Assembly: GCA_964392985.1 (NCBI GenBank)
Contig: CAYMSF010000016.1
Location: 10,839 to 74,838 of the forward strand
DNA: 64,000 nucleotides
Direction: 5' to 3'
Source: CAYMSF01 sp964392985
Lineage (GTDB): Bacteria > Verrucomicrobiota > Lentisphaeria > Victivallales > Victivallaceae
Below the pieces are notes generated by a model. That model had not been told where the DNA came from, did no database searches, and worked only from the letters and a program-made list of their open reading frames with translations. Of the stretch, positions 52,111 through 61,700 are shown piece by piece. Position numbers and translations under genes: made by a program. Each line of letters begins with the position of its first letter. Position 1 is the stretch's first letter.

Positions 52111-52933
52111 CGGCGATGGCGACGATGTTTAGGGCGGAAACGCGCGCGCCGTCCGCCGGATCAGGTAGCAGATTCAGCGCCGGGTAAATTATTGGAATAT
52201 TGACCGCATCACCTTTGCTGAAATCGCCGAAGTGTGAATACGCCGTTTCCCCCAGGCCCCAGAAATCTGCCCAGAACGAGTAGTCATACGATTCCGTTTC
52301 CCACCGCCAGCGGCTGTCATACTGCGCCAGATAGACTTTCAAATCAACCGGGATATTGGACACAACTCCCGGCGCCAGACTGGACGCATAGTTTCCGATG
52401 TTGCCCTGACTGACAAAACTGTATGCATTGCCGGATGCACCGGCATAGGTTGAAGTGATGAATGATTCCCGGTCATTGCCGGTTTTGTGCAGATGAGTAT
52501 TATTGGTGTTATGCACATTCCAGTTCCAGTTGATATATCGCAACTGCCGGATTACTCTTTTTAATTGAATAAAGATTTCTGCGTATGGCGGTCTGCCATA
52601 GCAGGGCAGTTGACTGGAATATCCGGCATACTCCAGCGCGGATGAAAAGGTCAGCCGGTTCGTCAGGTCGGATTTTGCTGCCGGCGACGGCGGCATGAAA
52701 TATGGTACGATAACCCCGGTTTTTGACCAGAGGTTGGAGATGCCTGAATACAAACTGCCTCCAGTCTGTTCGGCTAATAACGCTATCGGTGTTATCGGAG
52801 CGCCGTTAGCGGCAGTCGCATAACTGTTCAGATTATTTATCCGCAGATTGATATCGGCGGTCAAGTCATTAATCGCGTCAATTACCGGTGTCAGCCGGAG
52901 TGTTTCCGGCGCAGTGTAATCCGGGTAATTCAT
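52076..52933 (-). CDS. Unknown phage-like structural protein
   Basis: A 285-residue protein rich in Tyr, Asn, Ser and small residues, as phage-tail and surface proteins often are. I recognise no family. Opening MNYPDYTAPETLRLTPVIDAINDLTADINLRINNLNSY is helical; the middle has NWNWNVHNTNNTHLHKTGNDRE. The last residues, SEREPPGD and the stop, are encoded by the repeat block, so the repeat provides the gene's end. Overlaps its upstream neighbour by 4 bp. Confidence 0.55.
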   Translation of the reverse strand: MNYPDYTAPETLRLTPVIDAINDLTADINLRINNLNSYATAANGAPITPIALLAEQTGGSLYSGISNLWSKTGVIVPYFMPPSPAAKSDLTNRLTFSSALEYAGYSSQLPCYGRPPYAEIFIQLKRVIRQLRYINWNWNVHNTNNTHLHKTGNDRESFITSTYAGASGNAYSFVSQGNIGNYASSLAPGVVSNIPVDLKVYLAQYDSRWRWETESYDYSFWADFWGLGETAYSHFGDFSKGDAVNIPIIYPALNLLPDPADGARVSALNIVAIADMSSEREPPGD

Positions 52934-53427
52934 ACAATCCTCCCGCAGGCATGAACCTCGCCATAGTGATGTTGAACCACCCGGGTGATATTGCCACCGG
53001 TATCAGTGAAACATTCCGCCAGTACATATACCGCCAGCGTCGCGTTACCGGCGGGCAGTTCATCATGGCGGCAGAATGCAATTGCCGGAATGATAACGCC
53101 CTCTTCAACCGTCAGTAACAACGCGGCATAAGTTGCATCATTCGCCACGGGTGTGCCGGAACGCCCCGGCAACAGCATCCTGACCGTGCCGATATTGACA
53201 TAACCTGCGGCAATGACAAATAACACCGTATCGTCTTCGACCGTGGCGGAGGCGGCAAAACTGCCGGAATAGGCCGTTGCGGCGACCGGACGGGGAATAG
53301 CGTGAATCCGCAAACCGCCGCCGGTGCGTTCCAGCAGGATATTGCGTCCCGGCAGCAGAAGATTTTTTCTGTTAGTTTTTGCCAATGGTGCGGAAAATTG
53401 TTTTGCTGTTTTTGTACTGTTCATCAT
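52930..53427 (-). CDS. Unknown protein in the phage-like cluster
   Basis: A 165-residue, beta-rich protein (GRNILLERTGGGLRIHAIPRPV, TVLFVIAAGYVNIGTVRMLLPG, VAVYVLAECFTDTGGNITRVVQHHYGEV). No family recognised. Coupled by a 4-bp overlap to the 285-residue gene and 3 bases after the four-repeat gene, so the three form one minus-strand unit. No signal peptide. Confidence 0.5.
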   Translation of the reverse strand: MMNSTKTAKQFSAPLAKTNRKNLLLPGRNILLERTGGGLRIHAIPRPVAATAYSGSFAASATVEDDTVLFVIAAGYVNIGTVRMLLPGRSGTPVANDATYAALLLTVEEGVIIPAIAFCRHDELPAGNATLAVYVLAECFTDTGGNITRVVQHHYGEVHACGRIV

Positions 53428-53430
53428 TGT

Positions 53431-54894
53431 TTATTTCCAGAAATTTGCGTTCCAGTTGAGTTGATTGGGGGCGTGGAGATATTTGCGCGTGATTTTTGTC
53501 CAGACGTCGCCGTTATTATCGGTAACCGGAGTGGCGGCGAGGTCAATCTTCCGCCAGTTCCCGGCAAATCCTTCGGCGCTGTTAACAATTTTCCCGGCAG
53601 CGCTCCAGGCGATTTCTGTTGCCAGTTGTTGATGGAGATGACCGCGATGCCAGACCGTCACCGTCAGAATCAGGCAAATCAATTCACGGTTGAGCAATTC
53701 AAGCGGCAGCGGTTCCGCCGTAACAAACGGACATGAATCCGCCGCCTTCCACGATGACTGCCGCTGATAACCGCCGGAACTATCCTGCCACCAGCCACCC
53801 TGCTCCGGGAAGAGAAAAAATGAGCCGGTATCAAGCGTTATCTCTTTGCGCCCGGAATAATCACTGTTCTCCGGATGATACGACAAGGGAGAATAACCGA
53901 AACTGCGTTCCGGAGAACGCGCCTCCAGACGGCATTCATATTCAATCTCATTGCGGCGAAGGTATTCCGCGCCGGTAACGATGCAATTTTCCGCGGCCCA
54001 GGCGGCGGCGGAAGTACCGATTAACTGAGAAAATCCGTTTATGGCATCGCGGTCTATTTTCCAGCGTCCAAGCCAGAGGGTATCAATCATGGGACTGCCC
54101 TGCCCGTCATATCCGGCGAGAGTTTCCGTGCAGGTAACCTCCTGCAGCGTTACGGCGGAATGAATCGCTTCAACGGATATTTCATACAAACTATTACCGG
54201 CAGTAACGACATCGACCCGGGAAATCCGATAATTTTCCCCCGCCCAGTCCGGCGCAGCGCTTCCAATCTGGTGTGAGTCCAGAAAATTCTGATATTCATC
54301 GCAGTCCACCTGCCACCGGGCGCTGACGATGTTCTCATATTGCGCGTTATGTCGCCGGGCAGGCATGCCGAGCATGACCGTGGCGGTATCTCTGGCGCAA
54401 ATCGTGATTTCCGACTCAGAGTCGTTCAACCGCCGGGTTGAACTGTTCTGGCATCGCCATGATGTTCCCGCCCATGCCACGGTTTCGCCGTTGGCAGGCA
54501 GCCAGCTTGTGACAGCGGTTGCCGCCACCTTCCATTTCGCGGTTTTTTCGTTACGACCATCGCTGTTTTTGTATTCGGTAAGCTCGCATAATTGCGCCTC
54601 CGCAATTCGGCTTGCTGCCGTAAAACTCACCTCATAGCAATAATCGCCCTGCGGCTTAATTTCAATAGCAGTAACGATAAATTCTGCATCCGGTTCATAT
54701 CCTGCCGTACCGCCGGCGGGATTGCGCCATGGTTCGCCGGCATTACCCGCCCATTGTTCCACCTGTTGCTGAAAACCGTTCCAACTGCTGTCGGCGCAGG
54801 TGTCATCGCCGGGTGTGATTTTCCAGACTCCGGCACGGTGGATAGCGCCGGACGCGTTAATCTGATAAGAACTGCTGATAAATTTTATATTCAT
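53431..54894 (-). CDS. Four-repeat structural protein of the phage-like cluster
   Basis: From the ATG at 54894 (AAAGGAGAT ahead; an upstream in-frame ATG at 55035 lacks such a site) it has 487 residues. It is built of about four related units of 70-110 residues, each with a VWKI/KWKV/RWQV/RWKI opening, an F-x-x-x and W-A-x-E/x-x centre and a YEISVEA or YECRLEA-like sheet end (units near 25, 135, 210 and 290). The C-terminal 170 residues differ and are beta-rich. Repeated beta modules suit a tail, baseplate or fibre protein, but I know no homologue. Confidence 0.55.
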   Translation of the reverse strand: MNIKFISSSYQINASGAIHRAGVWKITPGDDTCADSSWNGFQQQVEQWAGNAGEPWRNPAGGTAGYEPDAEFIVTAIEIKPQGDYCYEVSFTAASRIAEAQLCELTEYKNSDGRNEKTAKWKVAATAVTSWLPANGETVAWAGTSWRCQNSSTRRLNDSESEITICARDTATVMLGMPARRHNAQYENIVSARWQVDCDEYQNFLDSHQIGSAAPDWAGENYRISRVDVVTAGNSLYEISVEAIHSAVTLQEVTCTETLAGYDGQGSPMIDTLWLGRWKIDRDAINGFSQLIGTSAAAWAAENCIVTGAEYLRRNEIEYECRLEARSPERSFGYSPLSYHPENSDYSGRKEITLDTGSFFLFPEQGGWWQDSSGGYQRQSSWKAADSCPFVTAEPLPLELLNRELICLILTVTVWHRGHLHQQLATEIAWSAAGKIVNSAEGFAGNWRKIDLAATPVTDNNGDVWTKITRKYLHAPNQLNWNANFWK

Positions 54895-54927
54895 GCCATC
54901 TCCTTTATAATGCTTATTATATAACAG

Positions 54928-54973
54928 TTTTGTCAACGCGATTTCACTTTGGAAGGAGTTCCGGTTGACAAAA
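54928..54973. promoter_or_regulatory. Inverted repeat with divergent -35-like boxes
   Basis: TTTTGTCAAC (54928-54937) and its reverse complement GTTGACAAAA (54964-54973) lie 26 bases apart between two divergent genes, each half holding a TTGACA-type box facing outward. No fitting -10 boxes at normal spacing, so an operator is as likely as two promoters. Confidence 0.4.
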
Positions 54974-55017
54974 TGACCATCTATAAACGAATGATATATA
55001 AAAAAGGAGTTGCAATC

Positions 55018-56481
55018 ATGTCCGATTTTAAACATATACGGGTTATCATTGACGCGGAAACCGGCAGACAGATTAACAATGCTGGCGCAGTTGTCCGCGA
55101 GAATAATTTCATCCGTTTAATCTTTGATGAAACCGTTGTCATCTGCTGTCAATTTGTTACCGTTGACTGGAGTTCCGGTAATGCCGTCCTTGTTCCGAAA
55201 CCAATCCCGGCAACCATGGTGGTCAATGCTTTCGGCGACAGCGACTTTGATCCGGCAACCGCATACATGTTTTTTGCCGGAGAATCCAATGCCGCGAATG
55301 ACTGGGCGGACGGTTCCACCGCAAACCGCGACGCGGGTCAACTGTCAATCCGGATTAATACCAATACCGCCCGTTTCGCGGCCGCAACGGCAACCTCCGG
55401 CGCCAGGTATTATCTGGTTATCACCGGTATTCCCGCGGGGGAAACCGCCAGCTCCGTTCTGGCATTTTTTCAGTTCAAAGCTGAAAACCGACCCGGTTCA
55501 GGCGCGGGCGTTCCGGCAATCCTTGAACCGGAATATTATACGGCGGCGCAAACCTGCGCATTGCTGCGTACCGCGCCGGTTTTCCAGTTCAGCGCCGATG
55601 GCGCAGTCTGGCATAATATCCAGACTGAATCTGACCGCTATTACCGGGAGCAGCGTCTTGGTGGAGAATGGACTGACGCAATCACCCTGATTGCCGGTCA
55701 GGCAGGAAACGACGGAGTTCCGGGCATACCCGGAGAACCCGGTGCGCAAGGACCGCAAGGCAATGATGGCGCAACTGGAGAACCAGGACCGCAGGGTGAA
55801 ACCGGTCCGCGCGGCGCTGACGGAGTTGGAATTGCGAGTGACTGGTCATCGCATTCAGGCGGACCGGCATTGGAAACGCATTATCCGGCAATTGCTGTCG
55901 GTGACCTGTGGGTTGATGCTGACTCCGGCAATATCTGGCGGAAAGAGGCAGATGGAGAACTCGAAGATGTCTTTATCAAAGTTTATGAACCAATAGAAAG
56001 TGGTGGTGGTGGTTCTAATGTACCTCATTATTCCAATCCGGGCGGAACCGGTTCACGGAACGGTTTTGTTACCATCACGACTGATGCACCGCTGGATTAT
56101 GTGCGGCCGCCGTCGAATGCCGAAGGATTTTTGAATGGGATGTGCCGGTATTGGACGGCGTCGTGGCAGGATGCGCCGGTCGCCGGCAAATATATCCGTT
56201 TCCAGTTTGATCATCAGGTTGTCATTGACGAAATAACTTTCTATCAGGAAGGTTCCTGCCCGCAGGGATACTGGCAGATTCAAGGTTCTGACAATGCGAC
56301 CTCATGGACGAATATCGGCGGAACGTTTGAACTGGGCATGTATGGCGATTATCCGCGGCAGGTGATTGCCGCGCCTCACGGCAATACTACGCCGTATTTA
56401 TATTATCAGCTGCTGGGCGTTTCCGGCAGCGGCGCGGGTATCGGCTACTCTAATGAGTTTGAGTTCAGGATTTCAAGGTAA
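55018..56481 (+). CDS. Collagen-like fibre protein
   Basis: From the ATG at 55018 (AAAAAGGAGT 8 bases ahead) it has 487 residues. N-terminal about 1-160 is a beta-rich baseplate-upper-protein-like domain (KHIRVIIDAETGRQINNAG). About 240-290 is a run of Gly-X-Y triplets with Pro (GEPGAQGPQGNDGATGEPGP), a collagen-like triple helix. About 350-487 is a discoidin/F5-8C-like lobe (GKYIRFQFDHQVVIDEITFYQEGSCPQGYWQIQGSDN), fit to bind glycan. The order anchor-helix-binding lobe is that of phage tail fibres. The gene ends 10-20 bases before a repeat block. Confidence 0.72.
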   Translation: MSDFKHIRVIIDAETGRQINNAGAVVRENNFIRLIFDETVVICCQFVTVDWSSGNAVLVPKPIPATMVVNAFGDSDFDPATAYMFFAGESNAANDWADGSTANRDAGQLSIRINTNTARFAAATATSGARYYLVITGIPAGETASSVLAFFQFKAENRPGSGAGVPAILEPEYYTAAQTCALLRTAPVFQFSADGAVWHNIQTESDRYYREQRLGGEWTDAITLIAGQAGNDGVPGIPGEPGAQGPQGNDGATGEPGPQGETGPRGADGVGIASDWSSHSGGPALETHYPAIAVGDLWVDADSGNIWRKEADGELEDVFIKVYEPIESGGGGSNVPHYSNPGGTGSRNGFVTITTDAPLDYVRPPSNAEGFLNGMCRYWTASWQDAPVAGKYIRFQFDHQVVIDEITFYQEGSCPQGYWQIQGSDNATSWTNIGGTFELGMYGDYPRQVIAAPHGNTTPYLYYQLLGVSGSGAGIGYSNEFEFRISR

Positions 56482-56489
56482 GAGGCACT

Positions 56490-56825
56490 GGGATAGGTTT
56501 TATAGGTCCGATAGGTCTTATAGGTAATAGGCACACAGCGTGTGCCCGCTCTCTTAGGAATTGAACGAAGTTCAAGGAGCAGAGAGCGAGAGCCGCCCGG
56601 CGACTGAGGGTGACGGCTTTTCCTGAGCCGTCATTACGGTCGTACAGACCACGATTATGGCTGTTTGGTTCCTGTTCTCAGCCAGATGTGTCGGATAGGT
56701 CGGATAGGTCGTACAGACCACGATTATGGCTGCTTGGTCCTGTTCTCAGCCAGATGTGTCTGATAGGTCGGATAGGTCGTACAGACCACGATTATGGCTG
56801 TTCTGTTCCAGTTCTCAGGGAAAAT
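56490..56825. repeat. Mosaic hairpin repeat, opposite orientation
   Basis: Carries the same modules as the block at 51.6 kb, in reverse order: TATAGGTC units, GGCACACAGCGTGTGCC (56530-56546), an extra CTCTC..TTGAAC-GAA-GTTCAA..GAGAG hairpin, GACTGAGGGTGACGG, the GACGGCT stem and GGTCGTACAGACC, then three copies of a TCGGATAGGTCGTACAGACC unit before the next gene. Confidence 0.9.
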
Positions 56826-56830
56826 ATAAC

Positions 56831-57322
56831 ATGTACGAAAAAATGCTCATCAAAACTAATAGCTCGGTCAAAATCGAATTTATCTTGTGCAACCGGCGCA
56901 AGATGTGCGATACCTGTCCGAATCATGGCAGACAATGCCTGCGGAGACGCCGCGAAGTGCGCTTGACCGATGATGTCCGGTTTCTGCTCCGGGATGGCAG
57001 GACAGTATATATCCGGGCCGGATTCGTTTTTGACGGCGCGAGTATTCCCAGGCTGGGGTGGCGCGTAATCGGACATCCGCTGGATCCGGAGTTCATCCGT
57101 TCCGCCCTGCTCCACGATGGACTCTACGCGGCGGAACTGCTGCCGCGTGAGGAATCTGACAGGTTATTTCTCGAAGCCATGGCTGACATTGATGATATCG
57201 GCTGGCTCAAACGCCATACCATCCACGGCGCGGTCAGAATCGCCGGCGGCGCCGTCTGGGCAAATCATCGCGCCAGTGATGTAACCGCCGCCAGAGAGTA
57301 TGTCGCAATCGCAACGGTGTAA
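56831..57322 (+). CDS. DUF1353 family protein
   Basis: From the ATG at 56831, 163 residues. The core VRFLLRDGRTVYIRAGFVFDGASIPRLGWRVIGHPLDPEFIRSALLHDGLYAAELLPREESDRLFLEAM (about 55-125) matches DUF1353, a family found in phages and prophages near tail and lysis genes. It bears a His/Asp arrangement in ALLHDGLY that may hold metal. An N-terminal Cys cluster (CNRRKMCDTCPNHGRQC) may bind zinc. It is flanked by repeat blocks on both sides. Confidence 0.8.
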   Translation: MYEKMLIKTNSSVKIEFILCNRRKMCDTCPNHGRQCLRRRREVRLTDDVRFLLRDGRTVYIRAGFVFDGASIPRLGWRVIGHPLDPEFIRSALLHDGLYAAELLPREESDRLFLEAMADIDDIGWLKRHTIHGAVRIAGGAVWANHRASDVTAAREYVAIATV

Positions 57323-57339
57323 GTGAAAACAGGAGAACC

Positions 57340-57600
57340 AATAGGGAAAACAGGGACAGAACAGCCATAATCGTGGTCTGTACGACCGTAATGACGGCTC
57401 AGGAAAAGCCGTCACCCTCAGTCGCCGGGCGGCTCTCGCTCTCTGCTCCTTGAACTTCGTTCAATTCCTAAGAGAGCGGGCACACGCTGTGTGCCTATGA
57501 CTTTGTACAGACCACGATTAACGGCTGTTCCGTTCCCGGTTTTCGACCTATAAGACCTATAAGACCCATAAGACCCATAGGACCCATAGCGCTACCCATA
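57340..57600. repeat. Mosaic hairpin repeat between the DUF1353 and small membrane protein genes
   Basis: Modules: CGTGGTCTGTACGACC, the GACGGCT/AGCCGTC stem, CCCTCAGTCGCCGGGCGG, the CTCTC..GAGAG hairpin with GAACTTCGTTC, GCGGGCACACGCTGTGTGCC (57477-57496), and a row of TAAGACCTA units to about 57595. Confidence 0.9.
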
Positions 57601-57623
57601 ACAAAACAGGAGTTTTAAAAAAT

Positions 57624-57878
57624 ATGACTGATTCGGAAATCGAAAGAATAGCGGAAATCATCGCCAGAAAGGTGGCGGAACATCCCCCGGTCTGCCCGAT
57701 GTTTGAACCGGAAACCGTCTGCGAATTAAACCGTTTCGCTAAATGCCTGAAAAACTGCCGCCGCACCGCCTGGTCAACCTTGATCGGGGCGGTCGTCATC
57801 GTGATTGTTACCGCAATCGCTGCCGGCATCGGTGTCAAACTGCTGGAACTGCTCCGCAATTTACCCAAACCACTTTAA
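57624..57878 (+). CDS. Small single-pass membrane protein (holin-like)
   Basis: An 84-residue protein with a polar N-terminus (EIERIAEIIARKVAEHPP), a CxxF..C-x(n) patch and one membrane helix (about 52-75, TLIGAVVIVIVTAIAAGIGVKLLELL). CAGGAG lies ahead of the ATG. Size, one helix, position between phage-like genes and a following lipoprotein gene suggest a holin or lysis accessory; the family is not identified. Confidence 0.5.
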   Translation: MTDSEIERIAEIIARKVAEHPPVCPMFEPETVCELNRFAKCLKNCRRTAWSTLIGAVVIVIVTAIAAGIGVKLLELLRNLPKPL

Positions 57879-57892
57879 CCGGGAGACAAAAA

Positions 57893-58189
57893 ATGAAATC
57901 AAAAATCAACCGGCACGGCAAATTGACGCGTGCGCAAACCGGCGCAATTCTGCTCATTATACTTGCATCAACACTATCCGGCTGTGCCACCTATAGCGTG
58001 AATAAAACCGATGGTTCCGTCACGACCGCGGGTTTTTTCCGCAATCTGAAAGTGGTCAATGAGTACTACGAAAACGGCGCTTTAAAAAGAAATGAGATTG
58101 TCAGTGAAAGCACCACCCGTGACATCATGTCCGGCACCAACGAACTCATCGACACCGCCGCCAATACCTACTCTAAAATAAAACCGTGA
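57893..58189 (+). CDS. Small lipoprotein (spanin-like candidate)
   Basis: From the ATG at 57893 (GGGAG ahead) a 98-residue lipoprotein with lipobox LSGC at about 28-31. The mature part is 68 residues (YSVNKTDGSVTTAGFFRNLKVVNEYYENGALKRNEIVSEST). It begins 14 bases after the small membrane protein. A phage outer-membrane spanin is a possible role by size, order and lipid signal; not shown. Confidence 0.5.
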   Translation: MKSKINRHGKLTRAQTGAILLIILASTLSGCATYSVNKTDGSVTTAGFFRNLKVVNEYYENGALKRNEIVSESTTRDIMSGTNELIDTAANTYSKIKP

Positions 58190-58194
58190 AAACG

Positions 58195-58590
58195 GGTGGG
58201 CAACATATAGGTCGTATAGGCACACAGCGTGTGCCCGTGATCCCGCTTCGCGGGACTGCTGCCCGGCGACTGAGGGTGACGGCTTTTCCTGAGCCGTCAT
58301 TACGGTCGTACAGACCACGATTAATGGCTGTTCCGTTCCCGGTTTTTGAACTATAGGTCCTATAGGTCTGATAGGTCCTATAGGTCTTATTGGTAATAGC
58401 CGCCCGGCGGACAGTACGACTGCCAGCGAAGTATGTCTTTTCCTGAGCCGTCATTACGGTCGTACAGACCACGACTAACGGCTGTTGTAGGTCGGATAGA
58501 CCGGATAGGTCGGATAGGTCGGATAGACCGGATAGGTCGGATAGGACCTATAAGACCTATAAGACCTATAAGACATATTTGACCTATGCT
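58195..58590. repeat. Mosaic hairpin repeat upstream of the hybrid kinase
   Basis: GGCACACAGCGTGTGCC at 58219-58235, then a different hairpin TCCCGC-TTC-GCGGGA in the place held elsewhere by the CTCTC..GAGAG stem, GACTGAGGGTGACGG, the GACGGCT stem twice, and long rows of ATAGGTCGG and TATAAGACC units (58490-58570). Confidence 0.9.
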
Positions 58591-58648
58591 ACCGGGACAC
58601 GCGCTGTACCGGCGAAAAAATTATTTTTGCTTTTTTTGTTTTTTTTAT

Positions 58649-58676
58649 TTGACAGTCTTCTTTTTGCGAGTATGGT
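58649..58676 (+). promoter_or_regulatory. Likely promoter of the hybrid kinase gene
   Basis: TTGACA (58649-58654), 16 bases, TATGGT (58671-58676), about 110 bases before the ATG at 58786. The -35 box is perfect, the -10 box fair. Confidence 0.45.
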
Positions 58677-58785
58677 TGATACAGGGTGTGAGGGTATATG
58701 CTTTACGGTTGTGTGTTGATGTCTTCCGTGACAAGTTCATGGCATTGATGCATTCCGGGTCAAAACTGAAATTTAAGGAGGGTAT

Positions 58786-61700
58786 ATGAGCGAGGGGACA
58801 AAGCATCCGTCGAAACATGCCGAGCGGTTAAAACCGTCATCAAGTCTGGAAACTACCGATTTAATCTCATCAATAGAAGCGCAAAAAAAACTCCATAACC
58901 TGCAAGTCTATCAACTCCAACTGGAGATGCAGAACGAAGAACTGCGCACCGCCCATGCGGAACTGGAAATCTTGCGGGCGCGTTATTTTGATCTTTACGA
59001 TCTGGCGCCGGTTGGCTATTGCTCCGTCAACGAAAATAATCTGATTATTGAATCCAATCTTACCGCCACAAGTATGCTGGGGGTAACCCGTTTCATGCTG
59101 GTCATGCGCCCGTTTTTTCAGTTTATTTACAAAGCCGACCGCGATATTTTTTATCTGCATCGGAAAAAACTGACTGAATCCGGAGAAACGCAGATATTCG
59201 ATTTGCGGATGGAAAAACTTGACAGCAGAGTATTCTGGGCGCAATTAACCGCCTCCACCGCACTGGACAGTAATCGTAATAAAGTGTGCCGCATCGTCAT
59301 CAACGACATCAGTGAACGCAAACATATTGAGGAATCGCTGAAACAAAGTCAGGCGGAGACTGTCCGCCAGAACAAACTGTTCACCGCACTGTTAAAAAAC
59401 CTGAATGTGGGCGTTTTCATGGTGGAAGCCCCTTCCGGCAAGCCGCTCATGGCGAACGATGCGGCGCTGAAACTGATGGGACGGGGGATTCTTCCGGACG
59501 CTACCACGGAAAATATGGCACAGGTTTACAAGGCATATAAAAAAGACAGCAATGAACCTTATCCGCCGGAGCAAATGCCAATTCTGAAAGGGATGAATGG
59601 TCTCTGCTCGCATGTGGATGACATGGTCGTTGAACGTCCCGACGGCACGAAAACACTGCTGGAAATATTCGGTTCACCGGTGATGGACGAGGACGGGAAG
59701 ATCTGGGCCAGTCTGGTCAGTTTCATGGACATCAGCGAACGTAAACAGGCGGAGGCATTACTGATTAAATCGGAAGCGCTGCTGGCATCAAGTCTTGAGA
59801 GTCAAAAAGAGACCATCCTGCTCGCCATTGACCATGATTACCGCTATCTCTATTTTAACCAGGTCCACGCCGATGTCATGAAATTAATGTATAATAAAGA
59901 TATTAAAATCGGAATGAACATTCTGGAATGCATCACCATAGATGATGAGCGGAAAGCGTTCCGCAATGATTATGACCGGGCGCTTGCCGGCGAATCGCAT
60001 TGCAGTGTGGTGATGTACGGTGAATCCGGACGGGAATATTATGAGGCGTTTTTCAATCCGTTTATGGATAAAAATAACCAAATCATTGGCGCCACGGCTC
60101 TCGCCAGAAATATCACCGGACGCAAGTTTATTGAGGAAAGTCTGGAGTTGACGGCACAATTGGTTGACGTCATCAACTCACCGGACATTTTAAAGAAAAG
60201 CATGGCAAAACTGACCAGGTCTTTGCTGGAGTGGTCGCATTGCGAAGCCGTCGGCATCCGCCTGCGCGATGGCGACGATTATCCCTATTATGAGACGCGT
60301 GGATTCCCGCCGCAATTTATCGAAAAAGAAAATGCCCTGTGCACCCATGATGCTGATGGCAAAATCATCCGCGATGCTGCCGGCAATCCGGTGCTGGAAT
60401 GTATGTGCGGCAACATCCTCTCCAGCCGGTTCGACCCCGCCCAACCCTGGTTCACCGCCAATGGCAGTTTCTGGACCAACAGCACGAGTGCCCTGCTTGC
60501 CGGAATGGACGCTAAACAAATCTTGACGTTGCGCAACCGGTGCAATACCGAAGGGTATGAGTCGGTGGCGTTGATTCCGTTGCGCGCGGAGCATCAGGTT
60601 CACGGTTTGTTGCAATTCAACGACCGCCGTCCGAATCGTTTCAACGCCGGATTAATTGAGCATTTTGAAAAACTGGCGAACATTATCGCTGCGGCATTGA
60701 CGCAACGGCAAATGAAAGAGGAGTTGCTGGCATGCAACCTCAGACACAATATCTTGTTCATGGATTCACCATTTGCCTTCGTGATTCTCAGGGATGGGCT
60801 GATCATTGACTGCAATAAGATGACGGCATCAATGTTCGGTTACAGCCGGGAACAGTTTATCGGTCAGTCGCCGGCACATTTTTCCCCGGAATTTCAGCCG
60901 GATGGCAGAAAATCCACCGACGCGGCGCTGGCAAAGATTAACGAGGCGATAGAGAAGGGAAACACAAATGTTGAATGGGCGCTTCGCCGGGCTGACGGGA
61001 CAGAGTTCACCGTTGAAGTATTCCTGTCTTCGCTAACGCTGGAACAAAAAACCACCGTTTTCGCCTCATTCAATGACATTACCGAACGCAAGCAAGCGGA
61101 GCAGGAAATGCAGAAGAAAAATGAAGAGCTGTTTAAGCTCAACGTTGAGAAAGACAAGTTTTTCTCTATTATTTCCCACGATCTGCGCAGTCCGTTCAAC
61201 AGTTTTCTCGGTCTTACCCAGATCATGGTGGAAGAGTTGCCGAACTTAAGCCATGAAGAGGTGCAAAAACTGGCAGTTGGCATGAGAAATTCAGTTACCA
61301 ACCTTTACCGTCTGCTCGAAAATCTGTTGCATTGGTCCAAGATGAAACAGGGGTTGATACCATTCGTGCCTTCAGTTATAAAATTACGCCCCGCCGTCGA
61401 TGAAAGTCTGTCGATAATGGTTGAACTGGCGCGAGAAAAAGGGATTGAAATCATTTGCAGAATACCCGATGGTCTGGAAATTTCCGCCGATAGCAATATG
61501 TTGCAGACTGTCATCAGAAATTTAGTCTCGAATGCGCTGAAATTTACCTCTGCCGGCGGCAGCATAACGGTTAAGGCAAAAATCACGAATGATAACGGCG
61601 TGGAAATCTCCGTTACCGATTCCGGTATCGGCATGAATCGCGAGCTCATCAACAATTTATTCCATATTGATGCGCGAGTGGCAAGAAGGGGTACGGCTGG

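Noticed and set aside
52076..58189. Complete prophage.
   Set aside because: No terminase, portal, capsid, integrase or replication genes in the region.
51700..58570. The short tandem TATAGGTCC-type runs as a CRISPR array.
   Set aside because: The period is about 9 bases with no spacers of even length and no cas genes; these are simple tandem units within the larger repeat.
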